A stretch of 64,000 nt of DNA from Pseudarthrobacter oxydans (GCF_034258515.1 NZ_CP139438.1:2170001-2234000); one strand, 5' to 3'. Positions 26,982 to 36,336 are shown, numbered from the stretch's first letter. Translations and numbers: made by a program. The notes: generated by a model not told the origin, from the letters alone.

Positions 26982-29765
26982 TTATTGCAGCTGAAGCACC
27001 AGCTTTGGCGGGGTGCTTGTCTCCCTTGAGCCGAAGTCGGCCCCGTCGCTGCTGGTGGCGTTGATGCCAAGCGAGAGGATGCCGCCGAGCTCGCCCTGCA
27101 AAGCTGACGCACTCAGCGTCACTTCATAGTTGGTGTTCGACGCGACGGGTCCGAGGCTGCCCAGCACACTGCTGCCCAGGGCCGGCCTTGTGCTGTACGT
27201 GAGGCCGCTCTCAGTCCAGGTGTCGTCCGTAACCAGCCTGACGTTCTGCGTACCCACTGAGCCGCTGGTCGTCGCCCGCAGTTGGAGCTTCGCGCTCACG
27301 ATCGTCTTTCCTGCGAGCGCCGACATATCAAACTTAAGGTAGGCATTCTCCACCGGACTGTTGTCCACAGCGAGCTTCGGCGCCGTCCCGTAATTCGCCG
27401 TCGCCGCCCCGCTGGAAACATAAGCGTCCGCTGTGGCCGTCAACGTCACCGTCACCGTCTCCGGGGGCGTCGTAGCCGCGGCTGTCGTGAAAGTCCACGT
27501 CTTGGCAATGACTGCATTTCCGGAGAAATCTTTCGCTCCGGTGACCCTCGCGGTGTACTGCGTACCAGGATTCAAATTGGCGGTGGGATCCAGCGTGGCG
27601 GTGTTGTTGCTGAGGGTCACGACCGCATTCACAGGAGTGGTTGAAGTTCCCTCGGCCAGCGTGAACGTCGTGTTGTTGACCGTCGTCGAGTCCATTGCCT
27701 CCGAAAACGTAGCCGTGACATTGCCGGTGACCGCTGCGTCTGCTGCATTTTCTGCAGGAGTCACCGAGGTCACCGTAGGTGCGGTGGTATCTCCGGGCGG
27801 GGTCCCCGTGCCCGATCCCAGCTGGAGCACCAGCCTGGGTGGGGTGGTTGTCTCTCTTGAGCCGAAGTCAGCCCCGTCATTGCTGGTGGTGTTGATGCCA
27901 AGCGAGAGGATTCCGCCGAGCTCGCCCTGCAGAGCTGACGCAGTCAGTGGCACTTCATAATTGGTGTTCGACGAGACGGGTCCGGCGGTGCCCAGGACGC
28001 TGGTGCCCAGGGCCGGCCTCGTGCTGTACGTGAGGCCGCTCTCAGTCCAGGTGTCGTCCGTAACCAGCCTGACGTTCTGGGTTCCCACTGAGCCGCTGGT
28101 CGTTGCCCGAATCTGGAGCTTCGCGCTCACGATCGTTCTTCCTGCGAGTGCCGACATATCAAACTTAAGGTAGGCATTCTCCACCGGGCTGTTGTCCACA
28201 GAGAGCTTCGGCGCCGTCCCGTAATTCGCCGTCGCCGCCCCGCTGGAAACATAAGCGTCCGCTGTGGTGGTCAAGATCTCCGTTTGCGGCGCCGTGGTGT
28301 CGATCAGCCAGGTTCGCTCCGCGGGAGTCGGGTCCGCGTTGCCGGCCGCGTCGGTCGCCCGCACCGTGAAGACGTGCGAGCCAACCGCGAGATCAGCGTA
28401 TCTCTTCGGCGAGGCACATCCCTCGAAGGCACCTCCATCCAAGGCACACTCGAAGGTCCCGGGCTCCGTGGCAGTGAAGGTGAACTCGGCCGAAGTGCTG
28501 CCACTGGTCCCTGACGGACCACCTGTAATCGATGTATCGGGCGGGGTGGTGTCCGGCACGGGGTCGCCGCCTCCGTCCTCTGCTCCTATTTGCCGCGGGT
28601 CAAAAGTAGTGTCCACAAGCAGGCGGGGGCTGAACGCATCGGCAATCTGCTGCCAGGAGACAAGCTTGTGGTTTTGGTTACCGCTGTTACCGTTGCCCGC
28701 ATCCGTGTTGTTGTGGTCCTGGCTCGTGAAAAGGCCAGCGGGATAGGAGGGTCCAAGTGGGAAATTGGTGACATCAATCCCGTCTTGGCCATTGACACCG
28801 TCGACGCCGCCTCCAGCGACGATCTTGAAGGAGCCGACGAACGCGTTGTCACCGCGGTTGTAGACAACGAAGTTGGATCCGCCCTGGCTCGACACAATCA
28901 GATACCCGGTCCCCTGCCGGCCATAGTAAATGGCGGAGTTTTTGACGTTCTCCACTATTCGTCCGCCGGTCGCCACCGTGCGGTCCACGAGCGACCGCGT
29001 TGAACCGTCCCCCGGCTCAGCTCCGTAGCGCCAGAGGCCGACTTTCTCCTCGGACACGTATAGACGTTGCAGCTCATCATCTGCCGAAATACCCTCGGAG
29101 CTGTCGCCGTTGTCGAAAGAACGCACCGCTGTCCCGCGAACCGATCCGTTGGCGCCATCCAACTCGAACTGGGTAATCACATTCGTATTGAAGTCATGCA
29201 CAAAGGCGTAGTACTTCCCCGACGCCGGGGAGTGATACATTCCAAAGCCACGGGGCCTGCCTGGAGTGCTGATGCGCCCCACCTCTGTCAGGGACCGGTC
29301 CGCGACGTTCACCTTGTAGAACCGAACGCCGGTCGACTCCACATTCCTCTCCGTCACGCCGACGAGGGCGACGCGCTCACTGCCCAACGGAAAGTTGTAC
29401 CGGAGATCGACGTTGTTCATGCTGCCGTGCAGGTAGAAATGCAGCTGGCGCCCGGACAGGTCGTAGACCCCCACTCCTCCGGTACTTAACTTGTCTGTGC
29501 CGATCACCACGCTCTGCGACGGATCCGTGGGGTGTATCCAGATCGCGCTGTCGTCTGCCGCGTCACTGGAGCTCGGAACGGGTGTAGTCTCTCCCGACGG
29601 AACCACGAGGACGTCCGCCGCATGCGCCTGCGGGGCGATGAGTACGTTGAGGCCTGCGAGGGCGGCGGCTAAAACCGCGACAAGCAGGATCCGGAACAGC
29701 GTGGGAGCGTGGCGCAAGGATCCGCCAGCGGCCCGCGTGCGTCGAGCAGCAACCGTGTGAGCCAT
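26982..29765 (-). CDS. Secreted modular beta-propeller phytase with two DNRLRE-type modules
   Basis: Large exported protein of 927 residues. A signal peptide ends near ...APQAHA-AD (residues about 1-48). Residues about 50-400 match a beta-propeller phytase: DDSAIWIHPTDPS, GSMNNVDLRYNF, SSEGISADDELQRLYVSEEKVGLWRYGAEP, and VNGQDGIDV followed by SQDHNN, acidic calcium/phosphate-binding stretches. Then come an Ig-like domain (about 405-495), a DNRLRE-type module (500-648), an SbsA-type Ig domain (about 655-770) and a second, nearly identical DNRLRE-type module (777-925). Likely role: calcium-dependent release of phosphate from inositol phosphates at the surface or outside the cell, with the modules binding polysaccharide or cell wall. 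AGGAAG precedes the chosen ATG at 29763-29765. Confidence 0.87.
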   Translation of the reverse strand: MAHTVAARRTRAAGGSLRHAPTLFRILLVAVLAAALAGLNVLIAPQAHAADVLVVPSGETTPVPSSSDAADDSAIWIHPTDPSQSVVIGTDKLSTGGVGVYDLSGRQLHFYLHGSMNNVDLRYNFPLGSERVALVGVTERNVESTGVRFYKVNVADRSLTEVGRISTPGRPRGFGMYHSPASGKYYAFVHDFNTNVITQFELDGANGSVRGTAVRSFDNGDSSEGISADDELQRLYVSEEKVGLWRYGAEPGDGSTRSLVDRTVATGGRIVENVKNSAIYYGRQGTGYLIVSSQGGSNFVVYNRGDNAFVGSFKIVAGGGVDGVNGQDGIDVTNFPLGPSYPAGLFTSQDHNNTDAGNGNSGNQNHKLVSWQQIADAFSPRLLVDTTFDPRQIGAEDGGGDPVPDTTPPDTSITGGPSGTSGSTSAEFTFTATEPGTFECALDGGAFEGCASPKRYADLAVGSHVFTVRATDAAGNADPTPAERTWLIDTTAPQTEILTTTADAYVSSGAATANYGTAPKLSVDNSPVENAYLKFDMSALAGRTIVSAKLQIRATTSGSVGTQNVRLVTDDTWTESGLTYSTRPALGTSVLGTAGPVSSNTNYEVPLTASALQGELGGILSLGINTTSNDGADFGSRETTTPPRLVLQLGSGTGTPPGDTTAPTVTSVTPAENAADAAVTGNVTATFSEAMDSTTVNNTTFTLAEGTSTTPVNAVVTLSNNTATLDPTANLNPGTQYTARVTGAKDFSGNAVIAKTWTFTTAAATTPPETVTVTLTATADAYVSSGAATANYGTAPKLAVDNSPVENAYLKFDMSALAGKTIVSAKLQLRATTSGSVGTQNVRLVTDDTWTESGLTYSTRPALGSSVLGSLGPVASNTNYEVTLSASALQGELGGILSLGINATSSDGADFGSRETSTPPKLVLQLQ
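26989..27436 (-). repeat. Intragenic duplication, C-terminal copy
   Basis: This 448-base block recurs at 27820-28267 with a constant offset of 831 bases, no gaps and roughly 90 percent identity by eye. It encodes residues 777-925 of the phytase, a complete DNRLRE-type module. The long runs of identical bases, including third codon positions, indicate a recent duplication or continuing gene conversion. Confidence 0.85.
27820..28267 (-). repeat. Intragenic duplication, inner copy
   Basis: Partner of the block at 26989-27436. It encodes residues 500-648 of the phytase. The two copies flank an SbsA-type Ig domain, so recombination between them would delete or duplicate 277 residues in frame (831 bases is divisible by three), giving length variants of the secreted protein. 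Confidence 0.85.
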
Positions 29766-30086
29766 GGACTTCCTATCCGTTGGCCGGTGCTGCATAAATG
29801 CACCGGATGTCCGATACGGACGCCCCGGGCCCCCAGCAGCATTCAGCGTCGTAGGGGAAGCCTACGCGCGGCCGGACCAGGCAAGAATAAGGGCGATCAC
29901 CCATTTCACTCATTAGGTATAGGTGTTTTGTCAGTCCCGAAAACTTGGGTATAGGGGATCGATTGCTCCGTTATTGTTCCAGGCTTACGCTTTGAGATAA
30001 CTCGCATTTAGCCGTCGTTGTTTCTGGGGTCGACACTCGCGCGGGCAGCCGGTACATCAAAACCCCTAGTAGAAACAGCGACGACC
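29766..30086. promoter_or_regulatory. Divergent promoter region between phytase and GH16 genes
   Basis: A 320-base gap noticeably AT-richer than the rest of the window. It contains no gene. The plus strand has TTGTCA at 29928-29933 and TATAGG at 29950-29955 with a 16-base spacer, a reasonable housekeeping promoter for the GH16 gene. The octamer GGTATAGG occurs twice, at about 29916 and 29948, 32 bases apart (three helical turns), and could be a regulator site. No RNA gene or mobile-element end is visible. Confidence 0.45.
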
Positions 30087-31355
30087 ATGAAGGCTACGAG
30101 CGTTCAAGCGCTGCAAACTCAGCAGAAGCGGCGTGGCATTGACTTCCAGCGTAAATGCGCAGCGGTTGCTTCGTCCATTCTGATTATGTTCGCAATTATC
30201 ACTCCGACATCCGCAAGCGCCGCAGCGACAACCTCGTTAGTCATGGATACTTACGTGCAGGCCGACAAAGCGAATTCGAACTTTGGGACCAGCATCCGTT
30301 TATCTACGGAAGGCCGGGCGTATATCTGGCGGAACTCGCTCCTACGATTCTCCGTGCTGGTGCCCGCAGGAGAACATGTCGTATCAGCCAAACTTCGGGC
30401 GTATTCCGAGGCATCTGCAAATTCCACTCAGTTCGTTGACGCCTTTACTACATCTGGCGGCTGGACCGAGAGGGGCGTCACGTGGAATAACGCACCGGCA
30501 CGCGGGACATGGCTCGGGAAGGCCGGCGGATTCGCCAGCGGCTCCTGGGTTGAATGGGATGTAACGAAGGGCGTCAATCCGAAGGGCGGCGAGCAAAACT
30601 TCAAGCTGGAAAGCAACGCGCAGAAGTGGATCGGGTTTAAGTCCAGGGAATCGTCGAACTCCGCCCTGCGCCCAAGACTGGTGGTGACGACAGCGCCTGA
30701 CACGGTGACCTCCACCGAGGCGGCCGTAGTCCAGGGGTGGGGCGCGAGCGTGGCCGGGGACGAGTTCAATTATTCCGGCGCGCCCGATGCCGCGAAGTGG
30801 AATGTCTACAACAGTGCCGGCCACGCAGGAAACGGTCTCCGGAGTCCTCAGCAGGTAACCGTGAACGGGTCCACAATGGTCATGACCGGAACTCCGGATG
30901 GCACGACTGCCGGGATGGGCGCCAAGTTTGCTAACCAGAAGTACGGGCGGTGGGAAGTCCGGGCGGCCGGGTCCGGTGATAACGAATACCACCTGGTGTC
31001 CATCCTGTGGCCCGACAGTGAAAATTGGCCGTGTGACGGCGAGATTGACTATGCGGAGACGACCGGCGACTGGAACGTCATCCAGTTCTTCCACCACTAT
31101 GGATGCTCGAACCTACAGACCGCGGCGTCCAAGCCTCTGGATGTGACCCAGTTTCACAACTACGCGGTCGACTGGACGTCGCGCGGGATCGTCGGCTATA
31201 TCGATGGCATAAAGTGGTTCGAAGACACCGACCCTGCACATCAGCCTCCCGGTCCGATGCATCAGACCTTACAACTGGACTGGTTCCCTGACAGCAGTGC
31301 CGACGGAGCCGGCGAGATGCGGGTTGACTGGGTCCGCGTGTACGCGGCAGGGTGA
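30087..31355 (+). CDS. Secreted glycoside hydrolase family 16 protein with N-terminal DNRLRE-type module
   Basis: Exported protein of 422 residues. A long signal peptide (KRRGIDFQRK then a hydrophobic stretch, ending near PTSASA-AA about residue 46) is followed by a DNRLRE-type module (about 47-200; DTYVQADKANSNFGTS, WTERGVTWNN). The GH16 catalytic domain (about 215-422) has the motif GEIDYAE, with nucleophile Glu319, Asp321 and acid/base Glu324. It should cleave or rearrange beta-glucan-type polysaccharides outside the cell; exact substrate unknown. The ATG at 30087 gives a normal signal peptide, whereas an upstream TTG would add 23 poor residues. Codon use is AT-richer than neighbours, suggesting transfer. 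It diverges from the phytase, which carries related modules. Confidence 0.87.
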   Translation: MKATSVQALQTQQKRRGIDFQRKCAAVASSILIMFAIITPTSASAAATTSLVMDTYVQADKANSNFGTSIRLSTEGRAYIWRNSLLRFSVLVPAGEHVVSAKLRAYSEASANSTQFVDAFTTSGGWTERGVTWNNAPARGTWLGKAGGFASGSWVEWDVTKGVNPKGGEQNFKLESNAQKWIGFKSRESSNSALRPRLVVTTAPDTVTSTEAAVVQGWGASVAGDEFNYSGAPDAAKWNVYNSAGHAGNGLRSPQQVTVNGSTMVMTGTPDGTTAGMGAKFANQKYGRWEVRAAGSGDNEYHLVSILWPDSENWPCDGEIDYAETTGDWNVIQFFHHYGCSNLQTAASKPLDVTQFHNYAVDWTSRGIVGYIDGIKWFEDTDPAHQPPGPMHQTLQLDWFPDSSADGAGEMRVDWVRVYAAG

Positions 31356-31592
31356 ACATCCAAGCGCAAGCAACGCCGGACAATTCCTGGTGGACATACC
31401 GGTTCCCGTCGTGCCTTCGAACGTGACAGCCATGGTCCGGGTACTCCAGTCCGTGAGACCCGTCTCGAAGTAGCCCTCCCCGGCGCGTTGAACGGTAGAC
31501 TTGGATGGGCCGTTCTCCGGCCATTGCCGCCCACGCCCATCACAGATACTTGGGGCTGCGGCTTATCCCTGCTGTGAAAGGCTTTACCTGCT

Positions 31593-33191
31593 GTGATTAC
31601 TGTCCAGGACCTCGAACTGCGTGCCGGCGCCCGGCTCCTGATGGATCAGGTGAGCTTCCGCATCGACAAGGGAGACAAGATCGGGCTGGTGGGCCGGAAC
31701 GGCGCCGGGAAGACGACGCTCACCCGCGTGCTCGCGGGCGAAGGGCTTCCGGCAGCCGGCAAAGTTACCCGCACCGGTGAAATCGGCTACCTTCCCCAAG
31801 ATCCGCGCACGCCGGACATGGAGCAGCTCGCGCGGGACCGGATCCTGTCCGTCCGGGGCCTGGACATCGCCGTCGGCAAGCTCCGCTTGGCGCACGAAGA
31901 GATGGCCAGCGAGGATGCTGCCGTGCAGCGCAAGGCAATGAACCGCTACGACCGGCTCGAGTCCGAGTTCCTGGCGGCCGGCGGTTACGCCGCTGAAGCC
32001 GAGGCCGCAGCTATCTGCTCCAACCTCGCCCTGCCGGACCGGCTGCTGAACCAGCCGCTCAAGACCCTTTCCGGTGGCCAGCGGCGCCGCGTGGAACTGG
32101 CGCGCATCCTGTACTCGGATGCGGAGACCATGCTCCTCGACGAGCCCACCAACCACCTCGATGCCGACTCCATCGCGTGGCTCCGTGACTTCCTGAAAAA
32201 CCACCAGGGCGGGCTCATCGTGATCAGCCACGACACTGAACTCCTCGAAGCCACGGTTAATAAGGTGTTCCTGCTGGATGCCAACCGTGCGCAGATCGAC
32301 TTCTACAACATGGACTGGAAGCGCTACCTCACGCAGCGCGAAACCGACGAACGTGCGCGCAAGCGCGAGCGGGCCAATGCCGAGAAGAAGGCCCAGGTGC
32401 TGTTCGACCAGGCTAACAAGATGCGGGCAAAGGCCACCAAGGCCGTTGCCGCCCAGAACATGGCCAAGCGCGCCGAGCGCCTGTTGAGCGGCCTGGAGGC
32501 TGTCCGCGAGCAGGACCGGGTGGCAGCGCTGCGCTTCCCGGATCCCTCGCCGTGCGGCCGGACCCCGCTTACTGCCGAGGGCCTCAGCAAGTCCTACGGT
32601 TCCCTGGAGATCTTCACTGACGTGGACCTGGCCATCGACCGCGGCTCCAAAGTGGTCATCCTGGGACTCAACGGTGCCGGCAAAACTACCCTGCTGCGGA
32701 TGCTCGCGGGCGTGGACAAGCCCGACACCGGTGACGTGATTGCCGGGCACGGCCTGAAGGTGGGCTACTACGCGCAGGAGCACGAGACCCTCGACGTCGA
32801 GCGCACCGTCCTGGAGAACATGCGCTCCGCTGCACCGGACATGAAGGACGCGGAGGTGCGCGGCATCCTGGGCTCGTTCCTGTTCTCCGGCGACGACGTC
32901 GACAAGCCTGCCGGCGTCCTCTCCGGCGGCGAGAAGACGCGCCTCGCCCTGGCCACCATCGTGGCCTCCAGTGCCAACGTGCTCCTCCTCGACGAGCCCA
33001 CCAACAACCTCGACCCCGCCAGCCGTGCCGAAATCCTCGGGGCCCTCAAGAACTACAGCGGAGCCGTCGTCCTGGTCAGCCACGACGAGGGGGCTGTCGA
33101 GGCCCTCAACCCCGAGCGCGTCGTCCTGCTGCCGGACGGTATCGAGGATCACTGGAATGAAGACTATTTGGACCTGATTACGCTGGCTTAG
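31593..33191 (+). CDS. ABC-F family ATPase
   Basis: Soluble protein of 532 residues with two ABC ATPase domains and no membrane segments, as in ribosome-acting ABC-F translation factors. Domain 1 has VGRNGAGKTTL, LSGGQRRRVELAR and MLLDEPTNHLD; domain 2 has GLNGAGKTTLLR, LSGGEKTRLALA and LLLDEPTNNLD. The linker (about 240-310) is basic and rich in Lys/Arg/Ala, as expected for the P-site tRNA interaction motif. The start is the GTG at 31593. A GGTAGACTT element about 100 bases upstream is a possible -10. Antibiotic resistance is only one of several ABC-F roles; nothing here argues for it specifically. Confidence 0.93.
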   Translation: MITVQDLELRAGARLLMDQVSFRIDKGDKIGLVGRNGAGKTTLTRVLAGEGLPAAGKVTRTGEIGYLPQDPRTPDMEQLARDRILSVRGLDIAVGKLRLAHEEMASEDAAVQRKAMNRYDRLESEFLAAGGYAAEAEAAAICSNLALPDRLLNQPLKTLSGGQRRRVELARILYSDAETMLLDEPTNHLDADSIAWLRDFLKNHQGGLIVISHDTELLEATVNKVFLLDANRAQIDFYNMDWKRYLTQRETDERARKRERANAEKKAQVLFDQANKMRAKATKAVAAQNMAKRAERLLSGLEAVREQDRVAALRFPDPSPCGRTPLTAEGLSKSYGSLEIFTDVDLAIDRGSKVVILGLNGAGKTTLLRMLAGVDKPDTGDVIAGHGLKVGYYAQEHETLDVERTVLENMRSAAPDMKDAEVRGILGSFLFSGDDVDKPAGVLSGGEKTRLALATIVASSANVLLLDEPTNNLDPASRAEILGALKNYSGAVVLVSHDEGAVEALNPERVVLLPDGIEDHWNEDYLDLITLA

Positions 33192-33248
33192 TCCCGCCGC
33201 GGTGCGGCTTGCGTTCGCTGCGCGACGCCGGTGGGTTGCGTCCGCTTC

Positions 33249-33322
33249 GCGGCGTGGGCGATTTCCCGCGTGCTGGCTCCTTCGTCGCCTTTGACGCACG
33301 CTACATAAATCGCCCACGCCGC
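33249..33322. terminator. Large inverted repeat between convergent genes
   Basis: GCGGCGTGGGCGATTT (33249-33264) is perfectly complementary to 33307-33322, 16 of 16 pairs, enclosing 42 bases. A second short stem (GCGTGC with GCACGC) forms inside the loop. It lies between the ABC-F gene and the convergent YbaK gene, so it can act as a two-way transcription terminator. The extended two-tier form is unlike the simple hairpins elsewhere in the window. Confidence 0.6.
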
Positions 33323-33350
33323 TGCGCTTGTGCCCCGGACACCTTTTGTG

Positions 33351-33827
33351 TCAGCGCACCTTCAGTTCCCTGGCTTCGGTGATTCTTCGCAGCTCTGCAT
33401 ACGTGATGCTGAACATTGAGTTGTGGTCTCCTGCTCCGGCCCAGAGGAGTTCCTGTTTCTTGAGGGAGCTGTCCAAGAGGGCCCTGATCTTTTCCGGGTG
33501 GCCCACCGGGGCCACTCCGCCTACCGCCTGGCCGGTATGCTGCAGGACGAACTCGGGGGAGGCGCGGCGGATTCTGCCTTCACCCAGCTGCCCGGCCACC
33601 AGCCTTGTGTCCACCCGTGCCGCCCCACTGGCAAGGATCAGCAGGGGCTCCCCATTGAGGTCGAAGATCAGGCTGTTCGTGATCGCCGCGAGGTCGCAGC
33701 CGAGCGCCTCAGCTGCCGCGGACGCCGTCGGAACGCCCGCCGGAAAAGTCCGCACGGTGTCCCCAACTCCGGCAGCCACCAGGGCCGCGCGCACCAGGAC
33801 CACCGGGCCGCCGTCGTGCTCCGTCAT
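33351..33827 (-). CDS. YbaK/EbsC-family aminoacyl-tRNA deacylase-like protein
   Basis: Small 158-residue protein of the YbaK/ProX family, whose members hydrolyse mischarged tRNAs such as Cys-tRNA(Pro). Family features are TFPAGVPTASAAAEALGCDLAAI near the N-terminus, an LLILASGAARVD segment and GQAVGGVAPVGH. Stops 3 bases before the SURF1-like gene's 3' end begins, so the two are probably co-transcribed from upstream of the DUF3099 gene. The actual tRNA substrate is not predictable. Confidence 0.9.
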   Translation of the reverse strand: MTEHDGGPVVLVRAALVAAGVGDTVRTFPAGVPTASAAAEALGCDLAAITNSLIFDLNGEPLLILASGAARVDTRLVAGQLGEGRIRRASPEFVLQHTGQAVGGVAPVGHPEKIRALLDSSLKKQELLWAGAGDHNSMFSITYAELRRITEARELKVR

Positions 33828-33830
33828 CCG

Positions 33831-34706
33831 TCAGTACCCCTGGGCGTCGAGGAGTGCGTCTTCCTCTTCCTCGGATGTCGCCTTCTTCCGCTTCCTGGGA
33901 GGTGACGGACGACGGCGTGGTGCCCCGGCCGCCGCGCGGGGCGTGCCGTCCGCAAACGCATCGTCGTCCTCTGCGTCAATGGCCGCGTTGCGCGCCTGCT
34001 GGCGGGCGGCGTAACCGAAACCGACAAACATCAGGACGCCGAACGCGAACCACTGCAGCGAGTAGGAAAGGTGCGTGCCTTCCTCTGTGGAAGGCTTGGG
34101 GAACGCCATGGGCATCTCGGCGGCCGGGGGAGTCTCGGAGGCGAGCTGCCCGTAGGCTCCGGTCAGCAGCGGGTACCCAAGCTGGGCGGAGTAGGCGGGA
34201 AGGTCGATGGACGCCAGCTGGCCGTCGGGGGCGCCGCGCTTGAGTTCAGGCTCGGGATGCTTCAAGCGGACGACGGCGGTCACCTCACCTGGAGGGGGCG
34301 CCGGCACGGAGTCGGGGCTGCCGGGATTCCTGTTGCCGATGGGCAGCCACCCACGGTCGATCACGACGGTTTCACCCGTGGTCAGCCGGAACGGGACCAC
34401 CACTTCGTAGCCAGGCTGGCCATTGAGCGGACGGTTCCGAACCACGCGCTGGCCGTCAACAAGATAGGTGCCCCGCAGCTCCACCTGCGTCCACTCCAAG
34501 GCGGAATCCAGCCGGCTGAATTGTCCTTTGGCGTCCTCGAACGGAATGGGCGCCGCAGAGTAATTGGTCACCACCCGGTTGATCTCGGCGAGGGTCTCGG
34601 CGCGGCGGTCCATCTGCCAGCGGCCCAGGAACACGCAGGCGGTGGCGAAGATTGCGGCCAGCAGGAGATAACCCAGCCACTTGCTGGAAAAGAGGAAACG
34701 GTACAT
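33831..34706 (-). CDS. SURF1-family cytochrome oxidase biogenesis protein
   Basis: Membrane protein of 291 residues with the SURF1 layout: a transmembrane helix at about 11-28 (LGYLLLAAIFATACVFLGRWQ, including the family GRWQ), a large external domain (LRGTYLVDGQRVVRNRPLNGQPGYEVVVPF, VIDRGWLP), and a second helix near 215-235 (YSLQWFAFGVLMFVGFGYAA). The C-terminal tail is charged and low-complexity. SURF1 proteins help heme a insertion into cytochrome c oxidase, so it functionally joins ctaA and ctaB. Its ATG directly follows the stop of the preceding small gene. Confidence 0.92.
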   Translation of the reverse strand: MYRFLFSSKWLGYLLLAAIFATACVFLGRWQMDRRAETLAEINRVVTNYSAAPIPFEDAKGQFSRLDSALEWTQVELRGTYLVDGQRVVRNRPLNGQPGYEVVVPFRLTTGETVVIDRGWLPIGNRNPGSPDSVPAPPPGEVTAVVRLKHPEPELKRGAPDGQLASIDLPAYSAQLGYPLLTGAYGQLASETPPAAEMPMAFPKPSTEEGTHLSYSLQWFAFGVLMFVGFGYAARQQARNAAIDAEDDDAFADGTPRAAAGAPRRRPSPPRKRKKATSEEEEDALLDAQGY

Positions 34707-34976
34707 TCAGCTGTCCTGCTCCGGGGCACCAAAGATCCGGTAGTCCTCAAGCGGCAGGGTTTCCTTCCACAGCCCCCTCGTCTGGAGGTAGTCTTCCAGC
34801 CATTCCCGGTGGTCCGCACAGGCGAGCCAGGTCTTGCGCCGCTCGGGGGTGTGGATTTTAGGGTTGTTCCACAGGAGCTGCCAGGAGGCCTCGGAGCGGC
34901 AGGCCTTGCGTGAGCAGATGGCAGCGGATTCCGCGAGCGTGGGATCGGATCCCGCCGCGAAGTCGAAAATACTCAT
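34707..34976 (-). CDS. Small conserved protein with putative zinc-binding cysteines
   Basis: An 89-residue soluble protein I cannot assign a function. It has an N-terminal CSRKAC (Cys21 to Cys26), a tryptophan-rich middle (SWQLLWNNPKIHTPERRKTW) and a CADH motif, together suggesting a small zinc-binding fold with Cys/Cys/Cys/His ligands. Similar short actinobacterial proteins exist in my memory, with uninformative labels. It is coupled by ATGA overlap to the DUF3099 gene upstream and abuts the SURF1 gene downstream, so it is a real gene, possibly linked to oxidase assembly or membrane biogenesis. Confidence 0.75.
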   Translation of the reverse strand: MSIFDFAAGSDPTLAESAAICSRKACRSEASWQLLWNNPKIHTPERRKTWLACADHREWLEDYLQTRGLWKETLPLEDYRIFGAPEQDS

Positions 34977-35407
34977 GATGCCCTCCGCTCCTGCCCGGTT
35001 GTTGTTTCGTCGTCGTCATTGATGAGTTCGCCCTGAAGGACCTCGTTGCCGTGTTCGTCATTGGCCGAGCGTGCGGGGGGACTCTCGAGTTCCGCCAGCG
35101 GCGCGGAGTCCAGCAGCAGGTCACTGTGCCCCTCCGCCTTGTCGCTGCCGTTCGCTATGACCACCGCAATCCACGGCAGGAACACGGCTCCGGCCACCGC
35201 GATAATCTTGAACCAGCCGTCCACCACGAAGATCAGGATCAGGCACACCATGCGGATACCCATGGCCAGCGCGTACTTGATCATGCGCTGGCGCATATCC
35301 TCGGAATGGGCCGCCGCAGCATCCGTGATGCTATGGACTTCCGCATCGCCGGAGAACCGGCCGGGTTCTCCAGTCGCGGATTGTCCCGCATGGTTTTCAA
35401 GGGTCAC
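34973..35407 (-). CDS. DUF3099-family membrane protein
   Basis: Protein of 144 residues with two membrane helices (about 46-66 MGIRMVCLILIFVVDGWF and 68-88 AVAGAVFLPWIAVVIANG) between a hydrophilic N-terminus and an acidic C-terminal tail. The HSITDA...MRQRMIKYALAMGIR pattern followed by LPWIAVVIAN is typical of the actinobacterial DUF3099 family. Function unknown. First gene of a likely unit DUF3099 - small Cys protein - SURF1 - YbaK, diverging from fabG. Confidence 0.88.
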   Translation of the reverse strand: MTLENHAGQSATGEPGRFSGDAEVHSITDAAAAHSEDMRQRMIKYALAMGIRMVCLILIFVVDGWFKIIAVAGAVFLPWIAVVIANGSDKAEGHSDLLLDSAPLAELESPPARSANDEHGNEVLQGELINDDDETTTGQERRAS

Positions 35408-35491
35408 GGTGATTCATCACGCTCCAAAGGCTTAGCTCAATTCTCTCACCATCGGCAGTGGCACCCAAACCCGGGCCGGGCCGGACGCTAA

Positions 35492-36286
<795 letters not shown>

Positions 36287-36319
36287 CCGGCGCCGGCGAA
36301 CTAGCAGCCCGGCGCTTCT

Positions 36320-36336
36320 TTGTGTAGGTCACACAA
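36320..36336. promoter_or_regulatory. Palindrome between fabG and the following SDR gene
   Basis: TTGTGT-AGGTC-ACACAA is a perfect 6-base-arm dyad lying 77 bases before the SDR start. It is a possible operator for that gene. The half-site spacing does not fit the TGTGA-N6-TCACA layout of CRP/GlxR proteins, so I do not name a regulator. Confidence 0.35.

Noticed and set aside
26989..28267. Mobile element or CRISPR-like repeat
   Set aside because: The repeated blocks are in-frame coding modules of one protein without inverted ends, transposase or spacer structure.
29766..30086. Insertion-sequence remnant at the phytase/GH16 island
   Set aside because: No terminal inverted repeats, target duplication or transposase fragment found despite the AT-rich composition.
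36320..36336. CRP/GlxR-type binding site
   Set aside because: The dyad TTGTGT-N5-ACACAA lacks the TGTGA-N6-TCACA spacing; kept only as an unnamed palindrome.
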